Assembly: GCF_042186555.1 (NCBI RefSeq)
Contig: NC_133328.1
Coordinates: forward strand, 56,839,431 to 56,903,430
DNA from: Aquarana catesbeiana
Taxonomy: Eukaryota > Chordata > Amphibia > Anura > Ranidae
Direction: 5' to 3'
DNA: 64,000 bases
Positions 1 through 11,870 of this stretch are shown here, piece by piece. The first letter of the stretch is position 1. Each line of letters begins with the position of its first letter. The translations under genes were made by a program, and so were the position numbers. Below the pieces are notes generated by a model. It was given only the letters and a program-made list of their open reading frames with translations. It was not told the origin of the DNA and did not search any database.

Positions 1-667
1 AAAAATTTTTCTTATACTTCTATCTTTTTTTTAGAAGTCTTTAGGCCGATTATTTGATGTGCAGAGTCCTCTTCTTATAGGCTCTTCTCCATCGCTTGGG
101 TCCTCAATAGTGCAAAGAGCTTTACAGACAAAATTATGTCAGCACTGTTGGTGATCCCCTAAAAAGTGGGCCCATGATGTCCCACTCTCCTAAAAAAATG
201 GGTTTAATTGTGCTGGGCATCATTTGTCCTGGAAGAGGAACCAGGACTGGATCGCAGAGTGGGTAAGAGTGAAGTGGCTAGCACCTGAATATATAGTACT
301 CCTGTAATATAGTTATAGAGCTGCATTCAATTTGTGTGTGTTTTGTAAAGCAGCATAATTACCTGAATAAGATTTGGTATCATCCACTTGCATTCTTTGT
401 ACAGTAGAGCTTAGACTAACAAAAAAAGATGCATGATCAGGTGTTGTGTATTGCTAGAGAGTTTTTTTTTTTTCTTGGGCGAGTGCATGTGATCAGCACA
501 GGGCCAATCAGCACTGTTCAGACAGAGGGTCAGGGGTCATGCAGCCTCATAGAATAATCAAGGGAGAATGAAAACTCCTCCTACAAGCTTTAACCAGACA
601 CTCATAGAGTCACAAGACTGCTATATACTGCTGATGAGAAAAGGTATTAGAAGTTTATATTTACTGA
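1..667. other. No gene recognised
   Basis: This AT-rich stretch has no ORF with recognisable similarity and no inverted termini that I can see. It holds short T runs and is probably intergenic DNA or old repeat debris. Confidence 0.5.
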
Positions 668-1126
668 GGGCCAGTTCACACCAGATGCAGTTCCGTGCTT
701 TTTTTTCTGCACTAAAAATGCATGCACAGTGTTTTCCATGTATTCCAATGGCTCTAGTTCACACAAATACAGTCAGTTCCAGTCAGTTTCTACACCGGAA
801 GCTGACTGCACCGGTGTGAACTAGAGCCATTAGAATACATGGAAAACATTGTGCATGCATTTTTAGGGCCAGTTCACACCACCAACATGCGCTCATACGT
901 TCCGGATCAGTTTTTGCTTACAGTTCACACCACAGTGTGTTTTTGATACAATTAGCCCAGTTCCAGTACAGTTCTGTGCAGAAAAAATGCAGCACGCTCT
1001 ACTATTTTTTCTGCACTGGAAACTGACTGCATTGGTGTGAACTAGAGCCATTGGAATACAGGGAAAACACTGCATGCATTTTTAGTGCAGAAAAAAGGCG
1101 CACAGAACTGCTTCTGGTGTGAACTA
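668..1126. repeat. Fold-back MITE cluster
   Basis: The outer ends read AGGGCCAGTTCACACCAGAT at the left and, inverted, TCTGGTGTGAACTAGC at the right. Inside, a block beginning AATGCATGCACAGTGTTTTCC at 718 is followed by its inverted copy ending near 863, and a third copy lies at 1040-1090. Short ORFs here read through the palindrome and are not genes. The superfamily is not assigned. Confidence 0.65.
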
Positions 1127-1214
1127 GCAATAAAATAATTGCATTTTCATGTTCTGTGTACTGTGGGAGACCAGATATAGTAAATGCAGGGTCCTGGGTT
1201 TAGTAAGACTTTAA

Positions 1215-2149
1215 CCACTTCAGTCCCGGACCATTTGGCTGGCTAAAGACCAGAGCACTTTTTGCGATTTGGCACTACGTTGCTTTAACTGACAATTGCA
1301 CGGTCGTGCGACGTGGCTCCCAAACAAAATTGACATCCTTTTTTCCCCACAAATACAGCTTTCTTTTGGTGGTATTTGATCACCTCTGCGGTTTTTATTT
1401 TTTGCGCTATAAACAAAAAAATAGCGACAATTTTGAAAAAAACACATTATTTTTTACTTTTTGCTATAATAAATATCCCCAAAAAATATATCAAAAAACT
1501 TTTTTTTTTCCTCGGTTTAGGCCAATACTTATTCTTCTACATATTTTTGGTAAAAACAAAATCGCAATAAGCGTTTATTGATTGGTTTACACAAAAGTTA
1601 TGGCGTCTACAATATAGGGGATAGTTTTATGGCATTTTAATTAATTTTTTTTTTTTACTGTTAATGGAGGCGATCAGCGATTTTTATCATGACTGCGACA
1701 TTATGGCGGACAGATCGGACACTTTTGGCGCTATTTTGGGACCATTCACATTTATACAGCGATCAGTGCGATTATAAATGCATTGATTACTGTGTAAATG
1801 TGACTGACAGTGAAGGGATTAACCACTAGGGGGCAGTGAAGGGGTTAAGTGTGTCCTAGGGAGTGATTTTAACTGTGGGGGGGGTGTGGCTATGTGTGAC
1901 ACGACACTGATCACCGCGGTGATCAGTGTCCCTTCACTAGGCAGAACAGGGAAATGCTTGTTTACATCAGCATTTCCTCATTCTTCCTCTCCGTGAGACG
2001 ATCGCGGGTATCCCCGCGAACATCAAGTCCGCAGGACCCGCGATCACACTCACGGAGCTCGCGGCACTCGCTTCTTAAAGGGCATCGTACAGGTACGTTA
2101 ATATGCCTGTAGGTGCCCTTCTGCTGACGTACAGTATGTCGGCAAGCGG
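1215..2149 (+). mobile_element. Non-autonomous TTAA-flanked element, copy 1
   Basis: The element starts CCACTTCAGTCCCGG after a TTAA at 1211-1214 and ends GGCAAGCGG before a TTAA at 2150-2153. It shares its interior (TTTTGCGATT near 1260, TATCCCCGCG near 2010) with the copy at 40272-41235. It has no transposase. The TTAA flanks are the target duplication known for piggyBac elements, so a piggyBac-type MITE is the best inference. Confidence 0.7.
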
Positions 2150-2153
2150 TTAA

Positions 2154-3112
2154 CCGATTCCCGACCAGCTCACGCAGATATGCTGCGGCAGAATGGCTCT
2201 CCTGTATGGGTACGTCGTTTCCCTTTTTGGCCACCAGAGGGTGCGCTCCCGCTGCACGGCGGGGGACACGATGCGCGTGGCCAGCGGTTGCGATTGCGTG
2301 CACGAGCACCAGCACGGGGATTTGTGTGTGTAAACACACAAATCCCCGTGCTGTCAGAGGAGAGGAGACATGTTGTTTGTTCCTAGTAAGTAGGAACTGC
2401 GATTTGTCTCCTCTCCTACTCAGTCCTATCTCCATACAGTTAGAACACACTGAGGGAACACACATTTAACCCCTTGATCGCCCCCTAGTGTTAATCCCCT
2501 TCCCTGCCAGTGACATTTACACAGTAATCAGTGCATTTTTATAGAACTGATCACTGTATAATTGTCAATGGTCCCAAAAATGTGTCAAAAGTGTCCGATC
2601 TGTCTGTCACAATGTCGCAATACTGCTAAAAATCGCAGATCACCGCCATTAGTAGTAAAAAATAAATAAATAATAACAATGCCATAAAAATGCCATAAAT
2701 CTTTCCCATAGTTTGGTTTGCGCAAAAGTTATAGTGTCTACAATCAATATACGCTTATTGCAAATTTTTTTTTTACCAAACATATGCAAAAGAATATATA
2801 TCGGCTTAAACTGATGAAGAAATTTGTTTTTGTTTTTTTAAATTTGGGGATATTTATTATAGCAAAAAGTAAAAAATATTGTTTTTTTTTTCAAAATTGT
2901 CGCTCTTTTTTTGTTTAAAGCGCAAAAAATAAAAAACGCAGAGGTGATCAAATACCACCAAAAGAAAGCTCTATTTGTGGGAAAAAAGGACGCAAATTTC
3001 ATTTGGGTACAGCATTGCATGACCGCGCAATTGTCAGTTAAAGCGACGCAGTGCCAAATTGTAAAAACTGCTATGGTCAGGAAGGGGGTAAAATCTTCCG
3101 GGGCTGAAGTGG
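2154..3112 (-). mobile_element. Non-autonomous TTAA-flanked element, copy 2, inverted
   Basis: This is the same family as 1215-2149 but in reverse orientation. Its right end GGGGCTGAAGTGG abuts TTAA at 3113-3116, and its left end shares the TTAA at 2150-2153 with the neighbouring copy. Together the two copies form a 1.9-kb near-palindrome. Short ORFs within it (for example 1962-2465 and 2838-3278) show no known domain. Confidence 0.7.
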
Positions 3113-3402
3113 TTAAAGTGGAGTAAAACCCATCATATGCTGGGAATATAACTGTCACATCTGCTTGTGTTCTCAACCAAACTATCAAATGGCTGGTGTC
3201 ATAACTGTGATGATGATGTGCAGCACCATGGCAGTTGAGGATCAAACAGAGGCCAAGATGGCAGCTTCCTTGGCTCAAAACAATAGGAGGGTTTAGTTCA
3301 GCTTTAATTGCAACAGAGAAGAATCAGTTCACCTCACCAGTCAGACATGAATGACGTGCTGTGTGGCAAAGCTATATAAATATCAGGATGGGATGGACAG
3401 AA

Positions 3403-3914
3403 GTACCGCATTTATCGGCCTATAACACGCACATTCATTTTAAGAGAGAAGTTTCAGGAAAAAAACTTAAATTTTAAATAAGGAACTTTGAAGCAAAATA
3501 AGGGTCAGTGCCCATCTGCAGCCTCACAAGTGCCATCAATGCAGCCTCATTAGTCCACATCAATGCAGCAGCCTCGCCATTGCCATCAATGCAGCCCAAT
3601 CGATGCCCATCTGCAGCCTAGAGGGGACAGGGAGGGGGGCGGGATGAGCGCTGACAGATTACATACAGTGAGAATCTCCTATGATAGACAGAACAGTGGT
3701 CCAATGGTGGCCCAGGAGACTGGACTTCCTATTACAGAGGCCGCCAAGTAAACAGGAGATTCAAACTGTATGTATTCTGATGGCTCTCGTCATGCCCCCC
3801 TCCCTGTCCCCTCCGAGGCAGCTAAAATTGAAGTATTGGCGTATAACACGCACACGCTATTTGCACCTGATTTTCATGGTGAAAAAGTGAGTGTTATACG
3901 CCAATAAATACAGT
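3403..3914. repeat. MITE with termini like TACYGTATTTATYGGCGTATA
   Basis: The left end TACCGCATTTATCGGCCTAT matches the inverted right end, which reads GCCAATAAATACAGTA. The sequence CGTATAACACGCAC recurs internally at about 3840. The core holds repeated CATCAATGCAGCC units. I do not assign it to a superfamily. Confidence 0.7.
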
Positions 3915-4611
3915 ATATATAATTTGGCTGGTATATATATTTCATCTGTGTATTTAACTGCTTGTTGAGTTCAGTTTTAACTAAAAGAAAACAATTACTT
4001 TCCCTTCAACATCTCAGTGTGTTTTTTATATCTTGTGTTCTTATTTTCTACATTTTTTCCTACCACCTTCTTACTGTTTTGACATGATTCAATATACATA
4101 GAATATTGCCTATTAATTCAATAAAAAGCAATAACTAAATAAAAATCTCTCCCAGCTGTCCTCTGCTCTATCTCTTCCCCTCCATATATTTTCTCAATTT
4201 TCTGCACAGAAACAGGTATAATGTTAAAGGTAGAATAAACCATCTTGAAACTATGTTTATTAAGCAGTATAAGTCCCCTGTTATTTTTCTATTATTATTA
4301 TTTAGATTTTTCCCTATGATTAGTTGTGCAAATTTCTTTTGGGTTTTCTGCATATTAAAATTAAACATGCTACAATCAATTACTGTTTCAATTTTTTGTT
4401 TTCATTACAATATTTTTGCATGGCCAAAGTTTGATATTCTGAGGTCTAGCTATAAAATAATTTGCAGTGTGAATAATGTTTGCAATTTCTTGCAATCTCC
4501 ATGGCAGCATAGGAACGCTCCCTGTATCATAAGAGCCTGTGGTTTACCTCAAAGCTTCATTTATGGATCAGTTCTATTAAATTTAGGGGACAGAGTTGAC
4601 CATATCTGTGT
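3915..4611. other. No gene recognised
   Basis: This is AT-rich sequence. A 138-codon open frame at 4253-4669 has no recognisable motif and looks like chance. Confidence 0.5.
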
Positions 4612-5434
4612 GCTTAAAAAATATAAAAATAAATATTGCTCTAATATTAACCAATTAATATCACACTAGGTGCTAAAATCTACAAATGACATATAACCTA
4701 ATACTAGATTAAATACAAGTGAATATATATGGTGCATAAACAAACCTTCTGTGCTTAAATATAGTGGATAAAAAATAATATGGAACAGTCCACTATTATA
4801 AAACATACAGGGATCCTCTTAGCATGAAACCGGAACCTTGTGAAACAAGCTGATAGTATATAGTGCTTAAACAGACCTCCTGTGCATAAATCAAGTGAAT
4901 AAATAGTGTACAATAAAAAACAAAGATAAAATAGTCCACTAATTATAAAACAGAATGGGATCCTCTTAATTATAAACCGGAACTTTGTGCAGCAAGCTTG
5001 GATAAATTGACAGCGAGTTGGATAATACCGTTCACCTGCCGGTACTGACTAGTGAAATTCACCACTCTCAACGGCCATCCACGGTATAGAAAACAAAACT
5101 GGGAAACGAAACCATTGCGCAGGGATTAAACTCAAGTGATTACATACAGTATAGAGTAATCTCACTCATGTATCCCCATTTATATGGATCGCATAAGAGT
5201 AAATGGTCAGCTACATTCAGCTCCGAGCTGCAACCTCCTCATTCACTTCCAGTGAACACACTGCGGAGAGCGTCACAGGCTCGTCCTCCCGACGCGTTGC
5301 GTCACCCGACACGTGACTTTTTCAAGGGTGCTCATGTGACAGCCCTGAGCGATACTTATAGTATGTGTACTGGTTGCCACGGTAACCCCGGGAGTTAATG
5401 CATCATCATACCATTAAGTGATCTCAGGAATGCT
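4612..5434 (-). repeat. Left inverted arm of Penelope-like element
   Basis: The sequence from ACAAATGACATATAACCTAA (4682) to TTAATGCATCATCATACC reappears inverted at 8447-9248. It includes a CACGTG / GACGCGTTGCGTC segment at about 5289-5326 that resembles a decayed hammerhead ribozyme. Confidence 0.85.
5289..5326 (-). other. Decayed hammerhead-like motif, left arm
   Basis: On the minus strand this reads CTTGAAAAAGTC, then a short stem, then GACGCAACGCGTCGG. Penelope-like elements are known to carry minimal hammerhead ribozymes with a CTGATGA core, GAAAC and a very short helix III around ACGCGTC. The ACGCGTC end is kept, but the core is changed (CTTGAAA and GCAAC), so activity is not expected. 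Confidence 0.4.
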
Positions 5435-5439
5435 AATGC

Positions 5440-8270
5440 GCTTCCACATCGGTCTTTTTGTTCTTCCCACATACTGAAATGAGCACGGGCATTGCAATAC
5501 ATAAACCACCCCCTCAGTTTTACATGTCATGAAATCTTTGATCTGTTGTTACTGGTCAATTGAAAATTAGTACATTTTTTACCATTTTGTTTTGTATTCT
5601 TACATGCATAGCACCGCTTGCAAGGATAAAACCCTTTCCTTTGGAAAAAGGTCAGTTTCTGTGATTTGATTGGGGGTCAAGAACATTTTTAGCAATTCTG
5701 TCTCTCAGCGTAGGTGCCCTTCTGTAAACAAATCATGGTTTTTCTTGTAATATTTTTTGTAGTTGTTGATCAGCTAGAAGGAGTGGCCAATGTTTTTTAA
5801 AAATACGTTCAATCTGTCGATGTTGAATATTAAAATCCATAATCATTGGAACATCCTGGTGTTGTGTTTGTTTTTTCAGTTTATCTTGGATTAATTCATT
5901 CCTTTGAAATATCCGACACCTCTTTAATTTTTTCCTTAATAAAATCCTTATTATATACCTTTTGGACAAACTTTTCTCCAACATCATTAGCCTGTTCCAG
6001 GAACGTACTCTTTTCCATACAATTTCTTCTCAAACGTATAAATTGCCTCTTTGGTATATTTAACAGCCAGGGGTCAAAGTGACAGCTATCTGCAGGTATA
6101 AAAATATTCCTTTTGACTGGTTTAAAAAAGGTTTTTGTTAAAATTCCATTAGCGGTCAATTCTATATCTAAATCCAAGAATTGTAATTTTTTTTGCTCAA
6201 TTGATAGGTTAGCTTTATGTTTTTTCATTTCTATTTAGTTTTTCCAAGAATTCTATAAGGGGTTTTTCTTCTCCATTCCACAGCATTATACAGTCATCAA
6301 TGAATCTTCTGTACATTATAAATTGTGGGGGGGGGGGGGTCATAGTATATCGCTTCCTCCTCCCATTGGGCCATAAATATGTTTGCTACGCTCGGAGCGT
6401 ATTTGGCCCCCATACCAATACCATTTAGCTGTCTATAAAATTCCGAATCAAACCAAAAATAATTGTGCTTTAAACCAAATGCTAAACATCTTAAAATAAA
6501 CCTTTTTTGCTTAGAAATTAAATTGCTATATTTATTCATAGCCCATTTTGAAGCTGCAATAGCATCCTCATGACCTATATTCGTGTAAAGTGATGATAAA
6601 TCTGCTGTGGTCAGTATGTATTTTTGATCTGGCTGGATAACAACTTTGTTTAATTCCTGGATTAAATGTTTGGTGTCCCTTAGGTAGGCTGGTGTGGATG
6701 GGACTAATGGTTGTAGGAAGTTGTCCACATACTTCCCTATTCTTGAGTTTATCGATTGAATACCATTTATAATGGGACATCCAGGGGGTTTTTCTTGGTT
6801 TTTATGCAGCTTAGGCACTGTATATTTAATAGGTATCCTGCATGTGTCTGGGACAAGATAACTCTCCTCCTTCTTGGTGAGTATATTTTTCATACTTCCT
6901 TTCTTAATTAATTCCTGTAATTCAACTTTATACTCTCTGGTAGGATTTCTTTTCAATTTTATGTAGGTGTTTACATCATTTAATTGTTCTTGGAGTTCAT
7001 TATTATAGTATTCTTTTGATAAGACCACAATTGCACCACCTTTATCAGCCGGTCTTACTACCACTTTTTTATTTTCCTCTAATTCTTTTATTCCATTTCT
7101 AATAACCTGAGCTCTTCTAATTTTTAATTTATCAACTTCTTGTGTCACCATTTTGTTAAAAACCTCGATGTGTTGATTAAAAAGGGATTTGTTGCTCAAT
7201 TGGCTATGTATAATGCCCCGTACACACGGTCGGATTTTCCGACGGAAAATGTGCGATCGGAGCGTGTTGTCGGAAATTCCGACCGTGTGTGGGCTTCATC
7301 TGACTTTTTCCATCGGATTTTCCGACACACAAAGTTTGAGAGCTTGCTATAAAATTTTCCGACAACAAAATCCGTTGTCGGAATTTCCGATCACGTGTAC
7401 ACAAATCCGACGCACAAAGTGCCGCGCATGCTCAGAATAAATAAAGAGATGAAAGCTATTGGCTACTGCCCCGTTTATAGTCCCGACGTACGTGTTTTAC
7501 GTCACCGCGTTCAGAATAATCGGATTTTCCGACAACTTTGTGTGACCGTGTGTATGCAAGACAAGTTTGAGCCAACATCCGTCGGAAAAAATCCTAGGAT
7601 TTTGTTGTCGGAATGTCCGATCAATGTCCGACTGTGTGTACGGGGCATAACTCTTCCTGGTGTGTTGATAGTTCCCCTATTTTCTGAACTGGTGGCTACT
7701 ATTTGATTCAACATATATTTATTGATGTTTAACTTCCTTGTGTATTTTTGAATATCCACATATAGGTTGAATTTGTTCAGATTGCGTTTTGGTGCATACT
7801 TAAGGCCTTTGTCCAATAGCAATAATTCATTTTTTGTGAGATCCACTCCACTGATATTATATATTCCTTTGCCTACTACTCTCTTTTCCTTTTGGCTCTT
7901 ATGTCCTCCTCTACATCCCCTCTTATGTTTGGGCTTCTTACATTGGTGGCTCTGTCCTGCCGAGGGGGAGTCTCGTTCCTGCGTAGGTCTAAAAAAGGTG
8001 TGGATGGGTTCGAGTCCTTATGATCTCTCAGTGCTTCATATTGATTTTGGGTGTGTATAGGACTGTTCTGGGTCCATATTGATAATACTCATATCGTCCT
8101 CGATCACCATCATGTTGATACTGATATTGGGGATGCTCTCTTTCATCTTGTCTATCATTTTGATAGTAGTGTGGGTTGTCTGAATAATTGTACACAGGTC
8201 TCCCTTGGTTATCCTGCGTCTGGTGTCTATAACTGGGATGATTATGTGATGAGGGAGTGCTCTTAAACTT
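5440..8270 (-). pseudogene. Penelope-like RT/GIY-YIG polyprotein, broken
   Basis: Read on the minus strand, the N-terminal part (about 8270-7655) gives NISGVDLTKNELLLLDKGLK, the usual start of the Penelope ORF. After the MITE, 7199-6297 encodes RPADKGGAIVVLSKEYYNN, TVPKLHKN and TTADLSSLYTNIGHEDAI, all classic Penelope RT motifs. The catalytic YRRFIDD lies near 6300, next to a G13 run (6327-6339) where the frame slips. Further frame breaks occur near 6230 and 5950. A cysteine pair (CKRCYACKN) and a GIY-YIG opening (VVYVLQCPCSFQYVGRTKR) sit at 5640-5445, after which the protein is cut off by the left arm. The N-terminal region upstream of 7850 also changes frame. Identification as Penelope-like is firm; the subfamily is not decided. 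Confidence 0.88.
7213..7648. mobile_element. MITE inserted in the Penelope ORF
   Basis: The inverted ends are ATGCCCCGTACACACGGTCG and its complement at 7629-7648. The interior is made of repeated TCGGATTTTCCGACR words. The Penelope reading frame resumes on both sides, so this MITE arrived later. The target duplication is not clear: left flank TA, right flank AA. Confidence 0.85.
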
Positions 8271-8446
8271 GTTTGTATCTACACTTTTTTAAATGTTTAA
8301 AAGATTAATTAAGTTTGAGGCAATTAGACGATTCCTATATACATATTTAGCTTCAGTGAATTTTAAATGTTGTATTAAAGGTGTTCAGTGTTATTCTTTG
8401 TATGTAAACAAATGACATGCTACATTGTTTGGTAATCCAAAATACC

Positions 8447-9248
8447 ATGTATTCCTGAGATCGCTTAATAGTATGATGATGCATTAACTCCTGGGGTTAC
8501 CGTGGCAACCATTACACGTACTATAAGTATCGCTCAGGGCTGTCACATGAGCACACTTGAAAAAGTCACGTGTCGGGTGACGCAACGCGTCGGAAGGACG
8601 AGCCTGTGACGCTCTCAGCAGTGTGTTCACTGGAGGTGAATGAGGAGGTTGCAGCTCGGAGCTGAATGTAGCTGACCATTTACTCTTATGCGATCCATAT
8701 AAATGGGGATACGTGAGTGAGATTACTCTATACTGTATGTAATCACTTGAGTTTAATCCCTGCGCAATGGTTTCGTTTCCCAATTTTGTTTTCTATACCG
8801 TGGATGGCCATTGAGAGCGGTGAATTTCACTAGTCAGTACCGGCAGGTGAACGGTATTATCCAACTCGCTGTCAATTTATCCAAGCTTGCTGCACAAGGT
8901 TCCGGTTTATAATTAAGAGGATCCCATTCTGTTTTATAATTAGTGGACTATTTTATCTTTATTTTTATTGTACACTATTTATTCACTTGATTTATGCACT
9001 ATATACTATCAGCTTGTTTCACAAGGTTCCGGTTTCATGTTAAGAGGATCCCTGTATGTTTTATAATAGTGGACTGTTCCATATTATTATTTATCCGCTA
9101 TATTTAAGCACAGAAGGTTTGTTTATGCACCATATATATTCAATTGTATTTAATCTAGTATTAGGTTATATGTCATTTGTGGATTTTAGCACCTAGTGTG
9201 ATATTAATTGGTTAATATTAGCGCAATATTTATTTTTATATTTTTTTA
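8447..9248 (+). repeat. Right inverted arm of Penelope-like element
   Basis: This is the inverted partner of 4612-5434, from ATTCCTGAGATCGCTTAATA through ACCTAGTGTGATATTAATTG. The 300 bases after it (9249-9453) are AT-rich and hold nothing I can name. Confidence 0.85.
8555..8593 (+). other. Decayed hammerhead-like motif, right arm
   Basis: This is the mirror copy of the motif at 5289-5326, with the same altered core, so the changes pre-date or were shared by both arms. Confidence 0.4.
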
Positions 9249-9453
9249 TGCATTCTGTGTAGTTCACATACATATTGCAGCTGTATTATGTGGGCATCTT
9301 TTAATATATTCTCACTTAATTTGTTCTCCACTTCAGCGCTTTAGTAATTTTATCACTATTCTTATCTGTGTGCTGCCATGAAGATTTGTTAGAAAAGCAA
9401 AACGACTTGGATACCGTTAGGAACAATTTTTCATTTTGCTGCTCACACTAACG

Positions 9454-9619
9454 CTGGTCATACATTATACAATTTTCCTTTTGATTTACCAAAACCATAT
9501 AATAGGAGGTCAAACTTAAACACTTTCAATTTGTATGCAATCAGGCAGGTCCTTGCACTACATAGTTTAAGGTAAATCCAAAGGAAATTGAATAAGAAAA
9601 TTGTATAATGTATGGCCAG
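9454..9619. repeat. Short MITE
   Basis: The ends CTGGTCATACATTATACAAT and the inverted ATTGTATAATGTATGGCCAG enclose 166 bp without coding capacity. Confidence 0.8.
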
Positions 9620-10672
9620 CCTAAGTAGTAAGGAACTAGGAAGCCATGACATGGGGAGAGGGAACATTTTTTTTTTAACAAAAGAACAAGTGACTACTTC
9701 ATGATTTTATTTTATTATCTTATGTGAAGAGTTGTAAAGTCTGTATTAAAGTTTCCTTTTAGTCACCCTTTTTAATGAACAGTACAGGTGGCATAAAGAG
9801 GTTGTACCCGAGGAATGAGCAAACATTATAAAATTTCACCTTTCAGTATGTTTGCTGCAGACCCCAAGAGCCTGCATTGACGGGACTTTGTTTCTAATGG
9901 GGTTTTCATTCCCGCATAGTCCTGTGGTAATGCAAAACTGGCTTGAAGCCAAGTCATATTCAGGTCAGAAAGTGGTCAACTACGGGCCACTTAGAAGTGT
10001 CTCAAACTGACGTGCCCATTGACACAGGCCCTAAGCCTCAGATATCAGAAAAATATTTATTTTAATCCCTCACCTGGAAAGGAGGTATGCTACTCTGTTG
10101 TATTTTTTCCTTATTTACAAAAGAAAAAAAAAACTGCTAATTTTACGATAAAAGGTTTATATTAGATGGATATTTTTAATTCAAAAGTAAAAAATAAAAC
10201 AAAAAACAAAAATAAGTGAAGTATTTAAATATAGTTTGACTGGCAAAATGGCAAATATTTGCTATATATTTGTGTGTGTGTATGTGTATATATATATATA
10301 TATAGATTTCCAAGTGCAAAGTTAAAATTCTACTCAAAATTGTGTTCATATTCAGTTTTACTAGGAACTTAGATGAAATCAATTAACACAACTGCTCTAA
10401 GCTCGGTTTGGTATCTAACAGATTACCAGCAGTGAGGAAAAAAAAAACTTTTAGTTCACAGCAATAAAACAGTTGAATAGACATTAGCTGCTTATGTAAT
10501 GTTAATGTGATAGGCCAAACACAAAAGGTGTTATCTTATCTCTCCATCAATGGTCTTTGGCATCTGACAAGTTTATGACTCTTGCTGTAGGGCTATAAAC
10601 TACTGGCATGCTAAAGAAAGACAAATACTTTCACAAAAAATTATATAAATAAAACAAAATCACTAAAAAAGA
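9620..10672. other. No gene recognised
   Basis: AT-rich DNA with short (TA)n and (GT)n tracts near 10270-10306. No motif or element boundary was recognised. Confidence 0.5.
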
Positions 10673-10675
10673 TTG

Positions 10676-10678
<3 letters not shown>

Positions 10679-10760
<82 letters not shown>
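10679..10760. repeat. (AT)n microsatellite
   Basis: About 40 uninterrupted AT dinucleotides. The ORF reading YIYIYI through it is an artefact. Confidence 0.95.
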
Positions 10761-10767
<7 letters not shown>

Positions 10768-10962
10768 ACAGTTTTTTGAAGATAAAAATTACCTTTCCAA
10801 TTCAATTTGCAACCACAGGAATACTACATATTTCCCAAATGTCAGATACTCCCAGACTCATGTTCATCAAGGAATTAGTGATCAAATAGGGTGGACATAG
10901 AAAAGGGAATTTTGGTAAAAAAGCTTCATCCTAAAGAAAATTTGTAAGAAGAGAGGTATAGG

Positions 10963-11335
10963 GCCGGTGTCTTGTTGAATACTGTCCCCCATCGGATAGT
11001 GTCGGCCCTGTACTGCGCAGTACAACAGCTGATCGTCAGCTCTACACGGCGCCTGCGCCCTTATTCTGCCCTGAGTCCAGGTTCATGCCCCACTATCCAA
11101 GTGGACATAGAGTTAGAATAAAAAGATGCCGAGCGCAGCGAAGCGAGCCCGCGAGGGGACCTGTTACAAAGTGTTCACTATTAAGTGCCCAAGCGCCGTG
11201 TACAGCTGATGGTCAGCTGGTCAACTTCGGAGACTTTCGGCGTCTCCTTGTCCTCCGTACTGCGCAAGCGCTGTGCCTGCGCAGTACGGGGCGGACACCA
11301 TCCGATAGGAGGACACTTCTCGTCAGAACACCGGC
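10963..11335. repeat. GC-rich MITE, copy 1
   Basis: The ends GCCGGTGTCTTGTTGAATAC and the inverted GTCAGAACACCGGC bracket a core with TACTGCGCAGTAC, CGGCGCCTGCG and GCGAAGCGAGC. A related copy lies at 15884-16222. Confidence 0.75.
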
Positions 11336-11870
11336 ATACACCAGGTCCTACCAAAATACCGGACTACAGGCTTCAACATGGGAGACGAGACAAGGTTTAT
11401 CTAAAAAAATTGCATTTTTATTCATACAAATGTAAAAATTAATTAATAAAACGAAGGGCTTATTAGCCTAAACACCATCTGATAAATACTGTTGCATATG
11501 GCTGAAGTAGAGATTGTGTGCTTCCGGTAACCAAATAGGGTGGACATTCTTTGGCCAAATGATACTGCTTGTGGTTCAGCCGAGGCTGCGAGAAGATTTA
11601 TGATTATAAGCAATGCAGGCTGAAATGTTGGACACCAGTGACACCATGGACTATGGACAACTATGTACACCAGTGGTCATCTCTGGGAGGTCGGTGTCCA
11701 GACTTGAGGAAGGATTGATTTGTGGTTTACCCTAAAAAGGTTTTTAGAAGAGTCCACTGTGTGGCTTCCAGCTTCAATATTTGAGAGAAGCTTCTGTTAA
11801 CAACATGCATGTATTTTGACCTGAGAGACCATTTTAGGAAAGGGCACTATCAGGAAGCTGACATTATGGG
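11336..11870. other. No gene recognised
   Basis: Unassigned intergenic DNA. Several short ORFs have no recognisable content. Confidence 0.5.

Larger units (their letters stand above)
4612..9248 (-). mobile_element. Penelope-like retroelement with inverted terminal repeats
   Basis: Two long near-identical arms in opposite orientation (4612-5434 and 8447-9248) flank a decayed minus-strand ORF. That ORF has Penelope-type reverse transcriptase motifs and a GIY-YIG endonuclease start. Penelope-like elements are known to carry terminal repeats in direct or inverted orientation. The ORF is interrupted by a MITE at 7213-7648 and has several frameshifts, so the copy is dead. Repeat arm identity looks above 95 percent by eye, apart from about 20 bases missing from one arm. 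Confidence 0.85.

Noticed and set aside
1962..2465. A 167-residue minus-strand ORF
   Set aside because: It crosses the junction of two inverted TTAA elements and reads repeat sequence without family features.
10673..10900. An ORF beginning with alternating Tyr-Ile
   Set aside because: It is a translated (AT)n microsatellite.
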